In this document: piece by piece, positions 45,544 through 63,823 of the stretch
Position numbering within the stretch: the first letter of the stretch is position 1
How the letters are laid out: every line of letters begins with the position of its first letter
Source of the DNA: Engelhardtia mirabilis
GTDB lineage: Bacteria; Planctomycetota; UBA1135; GCA-002686595
DNA length: 64,000 bases
Reading direction: 5' to 3'
NCBI RefSeq assembly: GCF_007748095.1
Contig: NZ_CP036287.1
Location: 620,001-684,000, forward strand
Position numbers and translations under genes: made by a program
The notes under the pieces: generated by a model
Database searches by the model: none
What the model was told of the DNA's origin: nothing
What the model saw: only the letters and a program-made list of their open reading frames with translations

Positions 45544-47607
45544 ATGCGTTCACCAGCTTCCACCAGTCAGCTCGAGTGGGGACTCGTAGCCGCGGGGGTC
45601 GCCGCTCTATGCCTGGTGATCCTCTCCTCGCCCAACGGAACGGGCGATGCTCCCCGGGCGTTGGCCGGGGCCGGGATGACTTCGACGCGCCTTGCCCGAG
45701 ACCACGTCGATGGGAGCACGGCCGCCCAGCCATTGAGTGTTTCCCCGCCAACAAGAGGGAGGCCCCCTCGCGTCCGCGCCGATTCCGGGCTGAGGGAGGA
45801 ATCGACCGAGGCATTTATCGAGTTTCGCGTGGCGTCTGAGTCCGGGCTACCGCTTCAGGATCTGACTGTGCGCGGGTCCACAGGGGCAATCTCGTTCACT
45901 CGCGCCGACGCGTCGGACCATATCGCGATCGACGTCGGATCGTCGCCGGTCAACGCGACTCTGACCATCCGCGCGCGTGGGCACGTGCCCCACGAGTGCA
46001 GCCTGGTCGAGGTGCGTGGGAACGCCGCGCGCGGAGAAGCCGTCAACCTCTCGCCCGACCTGTGGCTCTCCGTTCGGCCGCGTGCGCTTTGCGATCAGAT
46101 CCTCGGAGTCGAACCGGACGTGCGCTTGACAGGCTCGGACCGCGAGACGGCGCTGCAGGCCACCTCGAGTGGAGTCGTAGATGGCGCGTTGGAGGTCGTG
46201 CTCTCCGTAGCTCAACTGCGGTCCATCGGCCTCGATGAGCTCGAGGTCGGATTCGTGCTCCGTGGGATCGGGAGCTTCGTCTACCCGACCGAGCTCTCGA
46301 GCGGCCACCGCCAAGTCGTCGATCTGGAGCAGATCGCCGGTCCGCTCGGATTGCCGAAGGGCAGCATCCGCGTCCTGCTCGCAACGGAAGGTGGCAAACA
46401 GATCGAATCGAGTGTGGCTGGATGGAGGGTCGAGGCGCGACTCGCGGAGGGCTTGGCCTACGAGCCTGGCGCCGGCCAGCTGCAGTCCTTGCAGGTCCTG
46501 CCTGCCAGTCGAGTAGGGCGCGGATTCGAATTCCAGAACTTGATCGCTGGGATGCGATACCTGATCACGGCGTGTCGTGAAGGCGAGGGCAGGGTCGGCT
46601 ATTGCCATGCGATCGCTGCAGAAGACGGGGCCCCCTGTCGGCTCGTGACGAACCTGGGCGCAGAAGTCTCTCTGGAATTCGACTTGGGTGAGGACCAGCT
46701 GTCCGAGGCTCAGTCCGTCTCGATCGAATGGAGCTTGAGTGCGCGAGGTGACGAAGGCGGGCACTTAGGAGGTGGTGCCGAAAGCATGGTGCTGGCTAGA
46801 TCGGGCGGTGCGAAGATCGAGGTGGCTCCTGACCTGACACCACTCGTGGTGGAGCGACTCGAGCGGCTCGGCACGGGTGCGACACTCGGCCTCACCATCA
46901 GTCTCGATGGACGAGAAGTCGAGAGGCGTGAGTTGGACGTCGACTTGCTCGCAGTCGAGAGCTTCACCGTTGTCGACCCCATCGTGATCGAGCGGCTCGA
47001 CGAAGGGCTCGTGGTTCGCAACTGGATTCCACTGGTCGAGAGGGCGCCTTCGCGGGCCCTGCTCTGTGGAGCGTTCGTCGAAGGGCCATACGGGACCTCG
47101 CCCGCCAGGATCGCTGCCCGCGTCGAGTTGGTCGAGGACGCAGGGGAACTACGAGTTCGCCCCGAAGTCGGGGAGAGGCGAGGCGACGGCGATGCGACCT
47201 ACTCCACGATGAAGTCGAACGTCGAGATCTCCGCTTCAGCCCTGCTCCGAAGCCCGGTTCTGCTCGTGATGATCGACGAGGCCGGTGAGCCGCTCGAGCT
47301 AGCCGGATTGATGCCGGACAGCTCGGGCAGTTGGGCGTCGGCACGCCGCCAGCAGTACGACGTGGAGCTGTCGACGAGCCCCGAGTTCTCGGGTGTCTAC
47401 CGCGTGAACCTGACCTGGCACGGCATCCGATACTCGATCGCGCGAGTCGTTGCCAGTGAGGTTCCATCGACCCTGACCGTCGTCGCGCCATCCGGGTCGA
47501 CGCTCGACCTGACGCCCGCCGGGCCCCGGCAGGCAGGCGGACAAGAACGGCCCGTCACAAGTGTGAGCCTGGTTGGCAGTCAATCGATCGCGGTACGCAT
47601 CCGCTGA
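45544..47607 (+). CDS. Hypothetical membrane-anchored protein
   Basis: The protein is 687 residues from the ATG at 45544 (an ATG at 45508 is also possible). A single helix near residues 11-28 (WGLVAAGVAALCLVIL) anchors or exports a large beta-rich region. The region 80-690 has several domains of about 100 residues that read like carboxypeptidase-regulatory/Ig-like beta sandwiches (for example IEFRVASESGLPLQDLTVRG), as in many planctomycete surface proteins, but I cannot name the family with confidence. Base composition is a little less GC-rich than in the flanking operons. It ends 45 bases from the convergent end of the NRPS gene. Confidence 0.75.
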   Translation: MRSPASTSQLEWGLVAAGVAALCLVILSSPNGTGDAPRALAGAGMTSTRLARDHVDGSTAAQPLSVSPPTRGRPPRVRADSGLREESTEAFIEFRVASESGLPLQDLTVRGSTGAISFTRADASDHIAIDVGSSPVNATLTIRARGHVPHECSLVEVRGNAARGEAVNLSPDLWLSVRPRALCDQILGVEPDVRLTGSDRETALQATSSGVVDGALEVVLSVAQLRSIGLDELEVGFVLRGIGSFVYPTELSSGHRQVVDLEQIAGPLGLPKGSIRVLLATEGGKQIESSVAGWRVEARLAEGLAYEPGAGQLQSLQVLPASRVGRGFEFQNLIAGMRYLITACREGEGRVGYCHAIAAEDGAPCRLVTNLGAEVSLEFDLGEDQLSEAQSVSIEWSLSARGDEGGHLGGGAESMVLARSGGAKIEVAPDLTPLVVERLERLGTGATLGLTISLDGREVERRELDVDLLAVESFTVVDPIVIERLDEGLVVRNWIPLVERAPSRALLCGAFVEGPYGTSPARIAARVELVEDAGELRVRPEVGERRGDGDATYSTMKSNVEISASALLRSPVLLVMIDEAGEPLELAGLMPDSSGSWASARRQQYDVELSTSPEFSGVYRVNLTWHGIRYSIARVVASEVPSTLTVVAPSGSTLDLTPAGPRQAGGQERPVTSVSLVGSQSIAVRIR

Positions 47608-47652
47608 GGGCTCCCCCGCGAGCGGTGTCGTACGCGTCACGGTGTTCCAATC

Positions 47653-50600
47653 CTAGTGCGGCACCTCCTTGCCCGATCGATCCGCAATGTGTGCGACACC
47701 GCGACGAAAGTGCTCCGCCCACCGGTCGAGGACTCGATTGTCAACCAAGGGCCAAGGCTCATCTAGGCGGGCCAAGTCGCGCTCGGCGTTCGAGCGATCC
47801 AAAAGTGGTAGGTCCCGATCGGGCACCAGATCCCTGTCGTCGCCGGCTTCGGTGGCGGCGCGCAGTCGGGTGAGCAGGGGGAAGAGGGGGTGGCTACGGT
47901 TGCCGTTGGCGGCGGTGATGGCGGCGGCGCGCCATGTCCGCTGGTCCACTAGGCGTATTGTCAGACCGCGCTCGATGGCTCGGCGGTAGAGGGCGTCGAA
48001 AGGGGTCGGGGTCGGGTGCAGCAGGTGGTAGGTGGCGCCATCGGGACGGCGGCACCGGACCAGGTGGGCGATGGCTCGGGCCAGGACGTCGACGGGGGTC
48101 ACGTCGACGGGGAGGTCGATGGCCGGAGCCAGGCCGAGGGCGAAGGAGCCGCGGATGGCGCGGGCGGCGAGGTCGTCGGGGCTCCAGATGCCGGTGGTGG
48201 CGCTGCCGGCGACGCGGCCGGGGCGGTGGATCGCGACAGGGAGGCCGCGACGGCCGGCCTCGCGCACCAGGGCCTCGGCGACCCACTTGGACTGCTCGTA
48301 GCCCTCGGTGTGGCCGATGAGCTGCTCGAGGTCGCCGTCTTCGAACACCGTCGCGTCGGGGCCGAGGTTCGGGGGGGCGGCGACGCCGATGGTCGAGATG
48401 AAGTGCACGGCGGCGCCGGTGCGGCAGGCCAGGCGCAGGACCTCGAGGGTCCCGCCGACGTTGATCGGTGCCAGGGCGTCGTAGCCGCGCACGAAGTCCA
48501 CCGCTGCGCCGCAGTGGACGATGGCGTCGATGGAGTCCAGGTCGGTGGAGTCGGGAAGGCGATCGGGACTGACTTGGCCGGTGTTGTCGGCGGGGCCTGT
48601 GGAACGCGAGGTCTCGGGCGACCTGGCGGCGTCGGCAGCACCGCCGCGACCGGCGCGCTCGATCCCGAGCCCCCGCGCGGCGAGGTCGCCGGCGAGGGGG
48701 TGCAGGGCGCGGTCGACCTCGGCGCTGCGCAGGCGATAGCGCTCGAGGTTGGCCTCGAGGCGACGGCGAGCGTCCGACGGACTCGAAGCCCGCACCAGGC
48801 AGTCGACGCGCTCGACCCCCGCATCGACGAGGGCCCGCAGCAGGTGGGCGCCGAGGAAGCCCGTCGCGCCGGTCAGGAGGACCCGGCGCGGGGGATGGGG
48901 CCGCAGCCCTCCCTCGGCAGGCCGCACCTCCTCGGGCAGCCGGGCCTCGGCGCGCAACCGCGCGGGGCCGACTGGTTCGCTCGCGGCGCTCTCGCCGCCG
49001 TCGACCAGGCGCGCCGCGCTCTCGATCGTCGGTGTCGCCATGAAGTCCGGCAGGGGCAGCTCCACGCCCAGCTCGTCGCGCAGCCGCACGGCCAGGTCGA
49101 TGGCGGACAGGGAGCTGCCGCCCAGGTCGAAGAAGTCGGCGGTCACCCCGGGGGCCTCGACGCCGAGGACTTGGGCGAACAGCGCGGCGATGCGGCGCTC
49201 CAGGTCATTGCGCGGGGCGACCTGGGCCTCGCTCGGCACCTGGCCTTCGCGCCGGGCGAGGGCCACCAGATCGAGCTTGCCGCTGACCAGGCGCGGCAGG
49301 CGTTCGACGAGGTCCCAGCGGGCGGGGATCCACGCCTCGGGCAGGCGTCTCGCGACTTCGGCGCGCAGCCGGTCGACCTCCAGGCCCGCCCCGGCCAGGT
49401 GGGCCACCAGTTGGATCGCGCTGCCCGCCCGCCGCGCGGTCACCGCCGCCTCGCGCACGCCGGGGAGCTCGCCGAGGGCCGCCTCGATCGCCCCCGGCTC
49501 CACCCGGCGGCCGCGGACCTTCACCTCGCGATCCGCGCGCCCCACGAATTCGAGCGAGCCGTCGGCGCGCCAGCGGGCCAGGTCGCCGGTGCGGTAGCGC
49601 CGCGCTCCGCCGTCGCCGAACGGGTCGACCTCGAAGCGCTGGGCAGTCAACTCATCGCTGCCGAGATAACCGAGGCCGACGCCGCGTCCGCCCACGACCA
49701 ACTCACCGACCACGCCGCGTGGAACCAACGCGCCCCTCGCGTCGATGATCGCCAGGTGCGCGCCGGGGAAGGGGCGCCCGAGGGGCGGCGGGCCGCTCTC
49801 GCTCGCTTCGCAGCGATGGAACGCCGCGTCGATGCAGCACTCCGCGGGCCCGTAGAGGTTGAACAGTTCGATCGGCCGGCCGAGCTCCGCCACGCGCCGC
49901 GGCAGCTCCGCCAGCATGGCCTCGCCGCCGCACAGGATCCGCCGCAGTCCGTCCAACTGTGCGATGCGCCCGCGATCGGCGACCAGCGCCCCGATCCAAG
50001 CCGGCACGCCGACCAGGAGCGTCACGCCGACCTGCGCCGCGCGCCGCAGGTAGGCCGCGGGGTCCGACCGCTCGGCCTCGTCCGCCAGGTGCAGCTCCGC
50101 TCCGGCGGCCAGGGGCGTGAACCACTCGAGCAGCGCCGCATCGAACACGGCTGGGATCCGGTGCAGAACCCGATCCCCCGCGCCGATCCCGTGGAGCTGC
50201 GCCGCGGCCCGCGCGTGGTGCGCGAGGGCGCGGTGGGGGATCACGGCCAACTTCGGCTCGCCGGTGGTGCCCGAGGTCGCAATCACGTAGGCCGGCGCTT
50301 CGGGGGAGCCGCGGTCGAGGTCGGCTTCGGGCGCGGGGCCCGCTGCGAGCGCGTCGACGCCCAACGAATCCAGGCGCAGGCGCACGCCCGCGCGCTCGGC
50401 CAGGCGGGCGCGGTGGGGCTCCGGATCGGCCGGGTCGAGCACCAACCAGGCGGCTCCGCACAGCCAGACGCCGAGGAAGGCCGCGATGCGCGCCGGTGTC
50501 GCCCCGCACTCGAGGGTCACGATCGCGCCCGGCCCGACCCCTCGCGCCGCGAGGCTTGCCGCGCAGCGCCGGGCGCGCTGCTCCAGCTCGGCCAGGCTCC

Positions 50601-53600
50601 AGGCGCCCCCGGACCAGACCACCGCGCGGGGCCGCGCCTGGCCGCCGAAGACCAAGCGATGGGCGCAGGTCTCCTCGCCCGCGGGCGCGGCGGCGCCGCG
50701 GCCCAGCTCGACCAGCTCGCGCCGCTGCGATTCGTCGAGCAACTTCAACTCGCCGATCCCCCGCTCCGGCGCCGCCAAGCCCTGCGCCAAGAGCCGCGCG
50801 AAGTGCGACCACAGGCGCTCGACCGTCGCGCGGTCGAAGACGTCGGTGGCGAACTCGATCCGCGCGGCGAGGTCCTCGCCCCGCTCGTCGATGGCGATCG
50901 CCAGGTCGAGCTTCGCGCGGGTCCCCGGGAACTCGAGCTCCGTCGCCCGCACCGATCCGAAGTCGAGCTCCACCGCCGCGGTGCCGAGGGTGTCGAAGGA
51001 GATCTGGAACAGCGGAGCGCGGGACGGATCGCGCGCCGGCGCCAGCTCCTCGACGAGCTGCTCGAACGGTAGCTCGGCGCGGGCCAGGCCGCGGCGCAGG
51101 GCGGCGGTCGCTCCGTCGACGACTCCCGCGAGCCCCTGGTCACCCCCGGCCGACAGTCGCAGGGGCACCGCGTTGACGAACAACCCCAACAGGTGCTCGG
51201 CGCCCGGCGCGTTGCGATTGGCCACCGCGGTGCCGACCACGAAGTCCCCCTCCCCGATCATGCGGTGCAGCAGCGCCGCGAAGCTACCCAACAGCACCGC
51301 GAAGGGCGTGGTCCGTCGCGCGCGCGCAAAGGCTCGCACGGCCGACGACAACTGGGCCTCGAAGCGGAACTCCAGGCTCTCGCCCCGGTGATCGCGGCGC
51401 GCCGGACGCGGACGATCGGTGGGCAGGGCCACCGTCTCCGGAGCCCCGTCCAACTCCTCGTGCGCGGCACGCAACAGGGCCCCGCGCCGTTCCTCGGTCA
51501 GCGCCCGTCGCTGGCGCGCCGCAAGCTCGCCATAGGTCGTCTGCAACGTGGGCAGACTCGAGCTCTCGCCGCCGATCGCAGCGCGGTAGTGCTCGCCCAG
51601 CTCCCGGGCCAGGATCCCGAGCGACGCCCCGTCGGTGATCGCATGGTGCTGATTCAGCACGAGCCAGTGCTGATCCGCTCCCAACGTCCACAGCTGCGCG
51701 CGCACCAGGGGGCCAGCGGCGAGATCGAACCGGTGCCGCGCCTCTGCCTCTGCGAGCGCGTGCGCCGCGGAACGGGGGTCGTACGATCCGCGCAGGTCCT
51801 CGCGGGCGACGACCAACTCGACATCACCAGCGACCACTTGAACCGGGCGCCCATCGCGCTCGACCAGGCTCGTGCGCCAGACCGAGTGGCGCGCTTGAAC
51901 CGCGCGCAGCGCGGCCTGCAGGGCGACGGAGTCCACCGGCCCCTCCAGCCGCAGGCCGCCGAGCACGTTGTAGTGGGTGGAACCAGGCTCGAGCCGGTCG
52001 AGGATCCACAGGCGCTCCTGGGCGAAGGAGAGGGGCGGATCGCCGGCGAGGGGCTCATTCGGTGTCTCGGTGGTCCCGGCGGCCCCGCACTCGATCGTCC
52101 GCGCCAGCCACGACACGGTCGGCCGCTCGAAGAACGCCAAGAGGTCGACGTCGACGCCGGTCTCGTCGCGCAGGCGCGCGGCGAGCTGCGCGGCGAGCAG
52201 GGACTGACCGCCGAGGCCGAAGAAGTCGTCGTCGCGGCCGACGGCGTCGACCTCGAGCAGCTCGCCGACGAGGGTGGCGATGCGGCGCTCCAGGTCTCCG
52301 CGGGGCGGCTCGCTCGGCGCAGTCGCGGTCACCTCGATCTCCGGCAGGGCCCGCCTATCGAGCTTCTCACTCGGCGCCAGGGGCATGGCATTCACCGTGC
52401 CGATCGCCGCGGGGCACATGTGTCGCGGCAGGCGCGCCGCGAGGTAGGCCTGCAGCTCCAGCGGCAAGGTCTCCGCACCATCGGCCTGCGCCGGAATCAC
52501 CCAGGCCAGCAGCCGCAGCAGCCCGCCCGGCCCCGGCCGCGCGTCGACCGCGGCCTCGCGAACTCCCGGATGCTGGGCCAGCACCGCCTCGATCTCGCCC
52601 AGCTCGATGCGCTGCCCGGCGATCTTCACCTGCTGGTCCACGCGCCCGAGGAACTCCAGCTCGCCGCCCTCGAGCCGCCGCACCAGGTCGCCGGTGCGGT
52701 ACATGCGTCCGCTCCCCAGGGGATCGTCCAGGAAGCGCTCGGCCGTTCGCAGCGGGTCGCCGAGGTAGCCCCGCGCGAGCCCGGCGCCGCCGACGAGCAG
52801 CTCGCCCGACATCCCGATCGGCAGCGGCTGCATCGAACCGTCGACGACATGGGCCTCGACGTTGTGGAGTGGCCTGCCGATCGGCACCGACCCGCGCCCG
52901 CGCCGATCCCCCGGCGCGCAGGTGAACCAGGTCGCGTCGATGCAGGCCTCGGAGGGACCGTAGAGGTTGTGGAGGGCGGCGCCGGGTGGCGCGACCTCGA
53001 AGAAGCGCTCGGCCAGGTCGTGCGAGAGTCGCTCGCCGGCGCAGATCAGGTGGCGCAGGGCGGTGCAGCGCGAGAGGCCGTCGCCCTCGAGCCAGGAGCG
53101 CAGCATCGACGGCACCGCCTGCAGCACCGTGATCCCGCAGTCAGCCACGAGCTGTAGCAGGCGCCGCGGATCGCGGTGCACGCCCGGCGGCGCGACCACC
53201 AGCTCGGCGCCGCTCGTGAGCGGATGCACGATCTCCCACAGGGACGCGTCGAACGTGAACGGCGTCCGCAGCAGGAAGCGATCGTCCGTACCGAAGGCGA
53301 AGTTGACCGCCCCCGAGGCCAGGTGGTTGGCCAGGGCGCGGTGGGGCACGGCCACGCCCTTGGGTCGGCCGGTGGAGCCCGAGGTGTAGATCACGTAGGC
53401 GATCGAGGTCGGCTCGAGCTCGACCTCCAAGGGCCCATCAGGACGCGCCGCGAGCTCCGCGAGGGTGGCGTCGTCGTCGAGGACCACCCCCACGGCAGAC
53501 GTTGCCGGCAGGGCCGCGCGCAGGTCGGCGTGGGTCAAGACCAGCCGCGCGTCGGCGTCCGCCAGCAAGAGGGCCGTGCGTTGGACCGGATCCTCGGGGT

Positions 53601-55324
53601 CCAGGGGCAGGTAGGCGCCGCCCGCCTTCCAGATCGCGAGCACGGCGACGATCGCGTCGATCGAGCGCGGCAGGAAGGTCGCCACGGGCACGTCGGCTTC
53701 GACACCCGCCGCGACCAGGTGCCCGGCGAGGCGATCGGACTGTGCGTCGAGCTCCGCGTAGGTCACCACGCGAGACCCCTCCCGCAGGGCCGTCGCGGTC
53801 GGGGCTCGGCGCGCACGCTCGCCGAACCGGCGGTGGACGGTCGCTCGCAAGTCGACGTCGAGTCGGGGGCCGCGCCCGGCTTCGAGCAGGACGCGGCGAT
53901 CGGAGGCGGAGACGAGCGGCAGTTCCTCGAGGGGGCGCCTCGGCTCGCGAACCGCAGCGGCGAGCAGCTCGAGCCACGCGCGACCGATGCGCTCGATGGT
54001 CGCCCCCTCGAACAACGCCGTCCTGAAGTCGAAGCGTCCGGCCAAGCCACCCTCGCCCAGGTCCTCGACCCCGAGCGACAGGTCGAACAGGGCCAGACCG
54101 GTCTCGACGGGCACCTCGGTCGCGCGCAGCCCGTGCCACGGCGGAGTGGGCCGCGGCACACCCATGTCGAAGAAGACGTCGAACAGCGGCGTGCGCCCTG
54201 GGTCGCGCGGGGGCGACAGCTCGGCGACGAGCTGCTCGAAGGGCAGCTCTGCCACGGCCACGGCGTCGCGGAAGACGGCCTTGGTGCGCGCCAGATGGGC
54301 GCTGAAGCCCTCTCGCGCCACATGCCGTGATCGCAAGGGCAGGGTGTTCACGAAGGCGCCGACCACGCCCTCGATCTCGCGTCGATCGCGGCCCGCCCAG
54401 GGCGTGCCGACGATCAGGTCCTCCTGGCGGCAGATGCGATGCAGCAACACTTGGAAGCTCGAAAGGAGTACGACGAAGAGCGTCGTTCCCTCGGCGCGGG
54501 CGAGGCCACGCAGGCCATCGGCGACGCCGGGCGTGACCGACACCCGCCGATGGTCGCCCTCGCGCGCGACCAGGGCCGGTCGCGGGCGATCGAGCGGCAA
54601 CTCCGCGCCCGTCGTCGCATCGGCCAGGGCGTGCCGCCAGTCCTGGGCGAGGGCGCGCAGGCGCAGGAGCTCGGACTCCCGCCGTTGCCAGGCGGCGTAG
54701 TCCACGTAGGTCACCGGCAGGGGCGGCGGGCCCTCGCCGCCGACCAGGGCCCGCGCGTAGAGCTGGGCCAACTCGCGCACGATGATCCGCACCGACCAAC
54801 CGTCGGTGGCGATGTGGTGCATGGCCGCGGCCACCAGGTGCTCGGTCGGCGACAGCTCCAGGTGCAGGGCGCGCAGGAGCGGCGGGCGTTCGAGGTCGAA
54901 GGGTTCGAGGGCGAACCCACGCAGCCGCGCAGCGGTCCAGGCTCCCTCCGCACCGTGTGCCGTCTCGCTGACGAGCGCCACGCTGGCATCCGGCGCGACC
55001 ACCTGACGCGGCACGCCCCCCTCGGCTGGGAAGCCCGTGCGCAGGGCCGCGTGGCGCGCGAGCAGCCCGTCGAAGGCCGCGCGCAGGGCGCCGCGGTCCA
55101 GCTCGCCCTCGAGGCGGACCGCGCCCGCGACGTTGTACTCGGCCGATTCGGGCTCCAGTCGCTGCAGGAACCAGAAGCGCTCCTGGGCGAAGGAGAGGGG
55201 CGCGGGACCCGCCGGTGCCTTGGGGATCGTCGCCGCCGCCTGGGCCTCTCGCTCCGCCGCGGCGCGGCGGCGGCGCAAGAGCTCCAGCCGCGCGGCGTCG
55301 AGCTGCGGACGTTCTGCGCCGTCC

Positions 55325-55332
<8 letters not shown>
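47653..55332 (-). CDS. Two-module NRPS with terminal reductase (C-A-T-C-A-T-R)
   Basis: The protein is 2559 residues. C1: HHIATDG near 172. A1: YTSGSTGRPKG near 652, pocket residues read by eye against GrsA as D-A-W-Q-I-A-L-I-D. T1: GLGGQSLLA near 1040. C2: HHAITDG near 1230. A2: ATSGTTGEPKL near 1689, pocket about D-A-L-V-L-G-L-I-D. T2: DLGGSSLSA near 2070. R: TGATGFLGAHLL (NADPH site) near 2157 and YEQSK, with no thioesterase, so release as aldehyde or alcohol. The length and order match Rv0101 (nrp) and related isonitrile lipopeptide NRPSs. Its start overlaps the PKS stop by eight bases. C1 should take the acyl chain from the PKS. Amino-acid choices are not safely predictable. Confidence 0.92.
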
Positions 55333-62140
<6,808 letters not shown>

Positions 62141-62150
62141 GTTCCGCTAC

Positions 62151-62732
62151 CTAGCTATGGGAGACGTCCGGTGCGGCCGCGGCCCGGCGCTCCCGAGAGG
62201 CCGTGCCCGCGGCGCGGTCGACGATCGCCAGCGACACGTCCCCGTGGGAGTGGCCGCCCGCATCGTCGCGGAAGGAGCAGCGCGTGTGCACGAGCAGGAA
62301 GCGGCTGCGCTGCACCGCGTCGACGATCTCGACCGTGCCCTCGAAGTCGCCCGTGGCCATGGGGCGGTGGAACTTGCTCGAGAAGTCGTGGATCAACACG
62401 TCGGGCAGTTGCCGCGCGAGGTACTCGTCCAGGGTCCACGACTCGAAGGCCGGCAGCAGCCCGCCGACGACCACCTGGGCCATCAGGGCGTAGACCAGTT
62501 GGTTGTAGCAGAGGTTGAACTCCACCGAGTTGAAGTGGCCGGTGTCCTGGATGTAGCAGGACTCGCCGATGGCGAGGCGCCCGTAGATCACCGCCTGGGG
62601 ATCGCCAGCGCGGGCGTGGCCGGGCAGTTCGACCACCGCCGACTTCAGATAGCGACAGTTGTCCCTGTAGGGCGTGAGCACCCTGGCCAGGAGCTCGTCG
62701 GTGACCCCGATCGATCGCGGCCCGGCGCTCAC
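62151..62732 (-). CDS. FcoT/ScoD-type (Rv0098) hotdog protein of isonitrile biosynthesis
   Basis: The protein is 193 residues from a GTG at 62732, overlapping the stop of the dioxygenase gene by four bases (GTGA). It closely matches the pattern of M. tuberculosis FcoT (Rv0098, 183 residues): TDELLARVLTPY, CRYL, IYGRLAIGESCYIQDTGHFN, VEFNLCYNQLVYA, and WTLDEYLARQLPDVLI. FcoT was described as a long-chain acyl-CoA thioesterase; its homologues in isonitrile lipopeptide clusters (ScoD) join glycine to an unsaturated acyl-ACP and release the product. The neighbours strongly favour that role here. The longer upstream frame is antisense read-through. The PKS start lies ten bases after the stop. Confidence 0.88.
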   Translation of the reverse strand: MSAGPRSIGVTDELLARVLTPYRDNCRYLKSAVVELPGHARAGDPQAVIYGRLAIGESCYIQDTGHFNSVEFNLCYNQLVYALMAQVVVGGLLPAFESWTLDEYLARQLPDVLIHDFSSKFHRPMATGDFEGTVEIVDAVQRSRFLLVHTRCSFRDDAGGHSHGDVSLAIVDRAAGTASRERRAAAAPDVSHS

Positions 62733-63685
62733 ACGAGCCTCCCGCGCGGCTCGTCGGCGTAGAAGGGCCTGCCGTCGTAGACGCCGATGCGGTAGCTGAC
62801 GCTGGCCTCGCCGCTCGCGCCCCCGCCGGCGCGGTGGATCACCTGGCGGTTGTCCCACAGGAGCAGGTCGCCCTTGGTCCACAGGTGGGTGTGCACCAGG
62901 TCGGCGCGTTCCACGTGCTCGAGGATCGCGTCCAGGCGCTGGCGCCCGGCCTCGATCGACAGGCCCTCGAAGCCCACCGTGAAGCCGCGGCTGACGTAGA
63001 GGCACCTGCGGCCGTTTACCGGATGGGTGATGACCGCCGGATGGCTGACCGTGGGCGTCTCCGCGCCGAATTCCTCCAGGATCTGCGTTATCGACTTGTC
63101 GACGTCGCTGGGCTGGATCTTGTAGCGCCACTTGGCCTCGTGGATCGCCCGCGCGCCGAGCACGAACTCGCGCAGGTCCGGCGGCAGCTCCTCCAGGGCG
63201 CGCTGCATGTCGACGTAGGACGTGCCGCGACTGCCCGAGGGGATCTCGATCGGCCGCACCATGGTCATCGGCAGCGGCTCGGGGAAGAACTGGTAGTCGG
63301 TGTGCCAGTAGGCCCCGGTGTTGGCCACGCCGACCTTGCGGCCGTCCATGGGCACGTTGGAGGAGACGAAGATCTCCGGGTGCCGCGGGTGGTGGTAGTT
63401 GGGCTGGAAATAGACCTGCGGCTCGCCGAGGGCGCGGGCGAAGGCGATGTACTCCGGCTCGCTCAGGTCGACGCCGCGGAAGACGACCAGCTTGTGGTCC
63501 CAGACCAGGTCGCGGATCCGCGCGGCGAGGGTCCCGTCCACCTGGCGTGGGTCGAGCCCGTGGAACTCGGCCCCGATGGCGCCGGCCGCGGGCGGATGGA
63601 ACTCGGCGCCAGCCGGGAGATGCAGGTTGGGCGGCGCGCCGGTGGCTTGGTCTTGCAATGTGGATCGTCCAGAAGGATTGGCCAT
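62729..63685 (-). CDS. ScoE/Rv0097-type Fe(II)/2-oxoglutarate isonitrile-forming oxygenase
   Basis: The protein is 318 residues from the ATG at 63685. It has the TauD-like jelly roll with the iron triad: His and Asp in YWHTDYQFFPEP, distal His in DNRQVIHRAG; SYRIGVYD supplies the 2-oxoglutarate Arg. Family-specific stretches that plain TauD enzymes lack are present: NYHHPRHPEIFVSSNVP, KWRYKIQPSDVDKSITQILE, VITHPVNGRRCLYVSRGFTVG. In ScoE the Tyr pair and Lys of these stretches bind the carboxymethylamino substrate. The known reaction turns an N-carboxymethyl-beta-amino acid into an isonitrile with loss of CO2. It is the first gene of the minus-strand operon, divergent from the ligase gene 138 bases away. 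Confidence 0.88.
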   Translation of the reverse strand: MANPSGRSTLQDQATGAPPNLHLPAGAEFHPPAAGAIGAEFHGLDPRQVDGTLAARIRDLVWDHKLVVFRGVDLSEPEYIAFARALGEPQVYFQPNYHHPRHPEIFVSSNVPMDGRKVGVANTGAYWHTDYQFFPEPLPMTMVRPIEIPSGSRGTSYVDMQRALEELPPDLREFVLGARAIHEAKWRYKIQPSDVDKSITQILEEFGAETPTVSHPAVITHPVNGRRCLYVSRGFTVGFEGLSIEAGRQRLDAILEHVERADLVHTHLWTKGDLLLWDNRQVIHRAGGGASGEASVSYRIGVYDGRPFYADEPRGRLV

Positions 63686-63823
63686 GGTCGGTTCCGGGCG
63701 CCGGCGCCCTGATTGGTCCCCGGCGCATGGCCGCGATGGGGGGAGCACCGCGACAGATCCGACTATAGTGGAACCTTCTCGATCCTTGGGGCGTCAGCCC
63801 GCCCCCTCCGCGATCGGAACGCA
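63686..63823. promoter_or_regulatory. Divergent promoter region of the biosynthetic cluster
   Basis: These 138 bases separate the oxygenase operon from the ligase gene. Near the middle is the perfect palindrome ACTATAGT (63762-63769), which reads TATAGT, a fair -10 box, on both strands, about 55 bases before the ligase start. No clear -35 element accompanies it. A shared, two-way promoter core would couple both arms of the cluster. This is inference from sequence alone. Confidence 0.35.

Noticed and set aside
48016..51072. Long plus-strand frames inside the NRPS and PKS genes (also 51193-53157 and 57311-60820)
   Set aside because: The minus strand carries intact NRPS/PKS domains with catalytic motifs; the plus-strand products have no domains.
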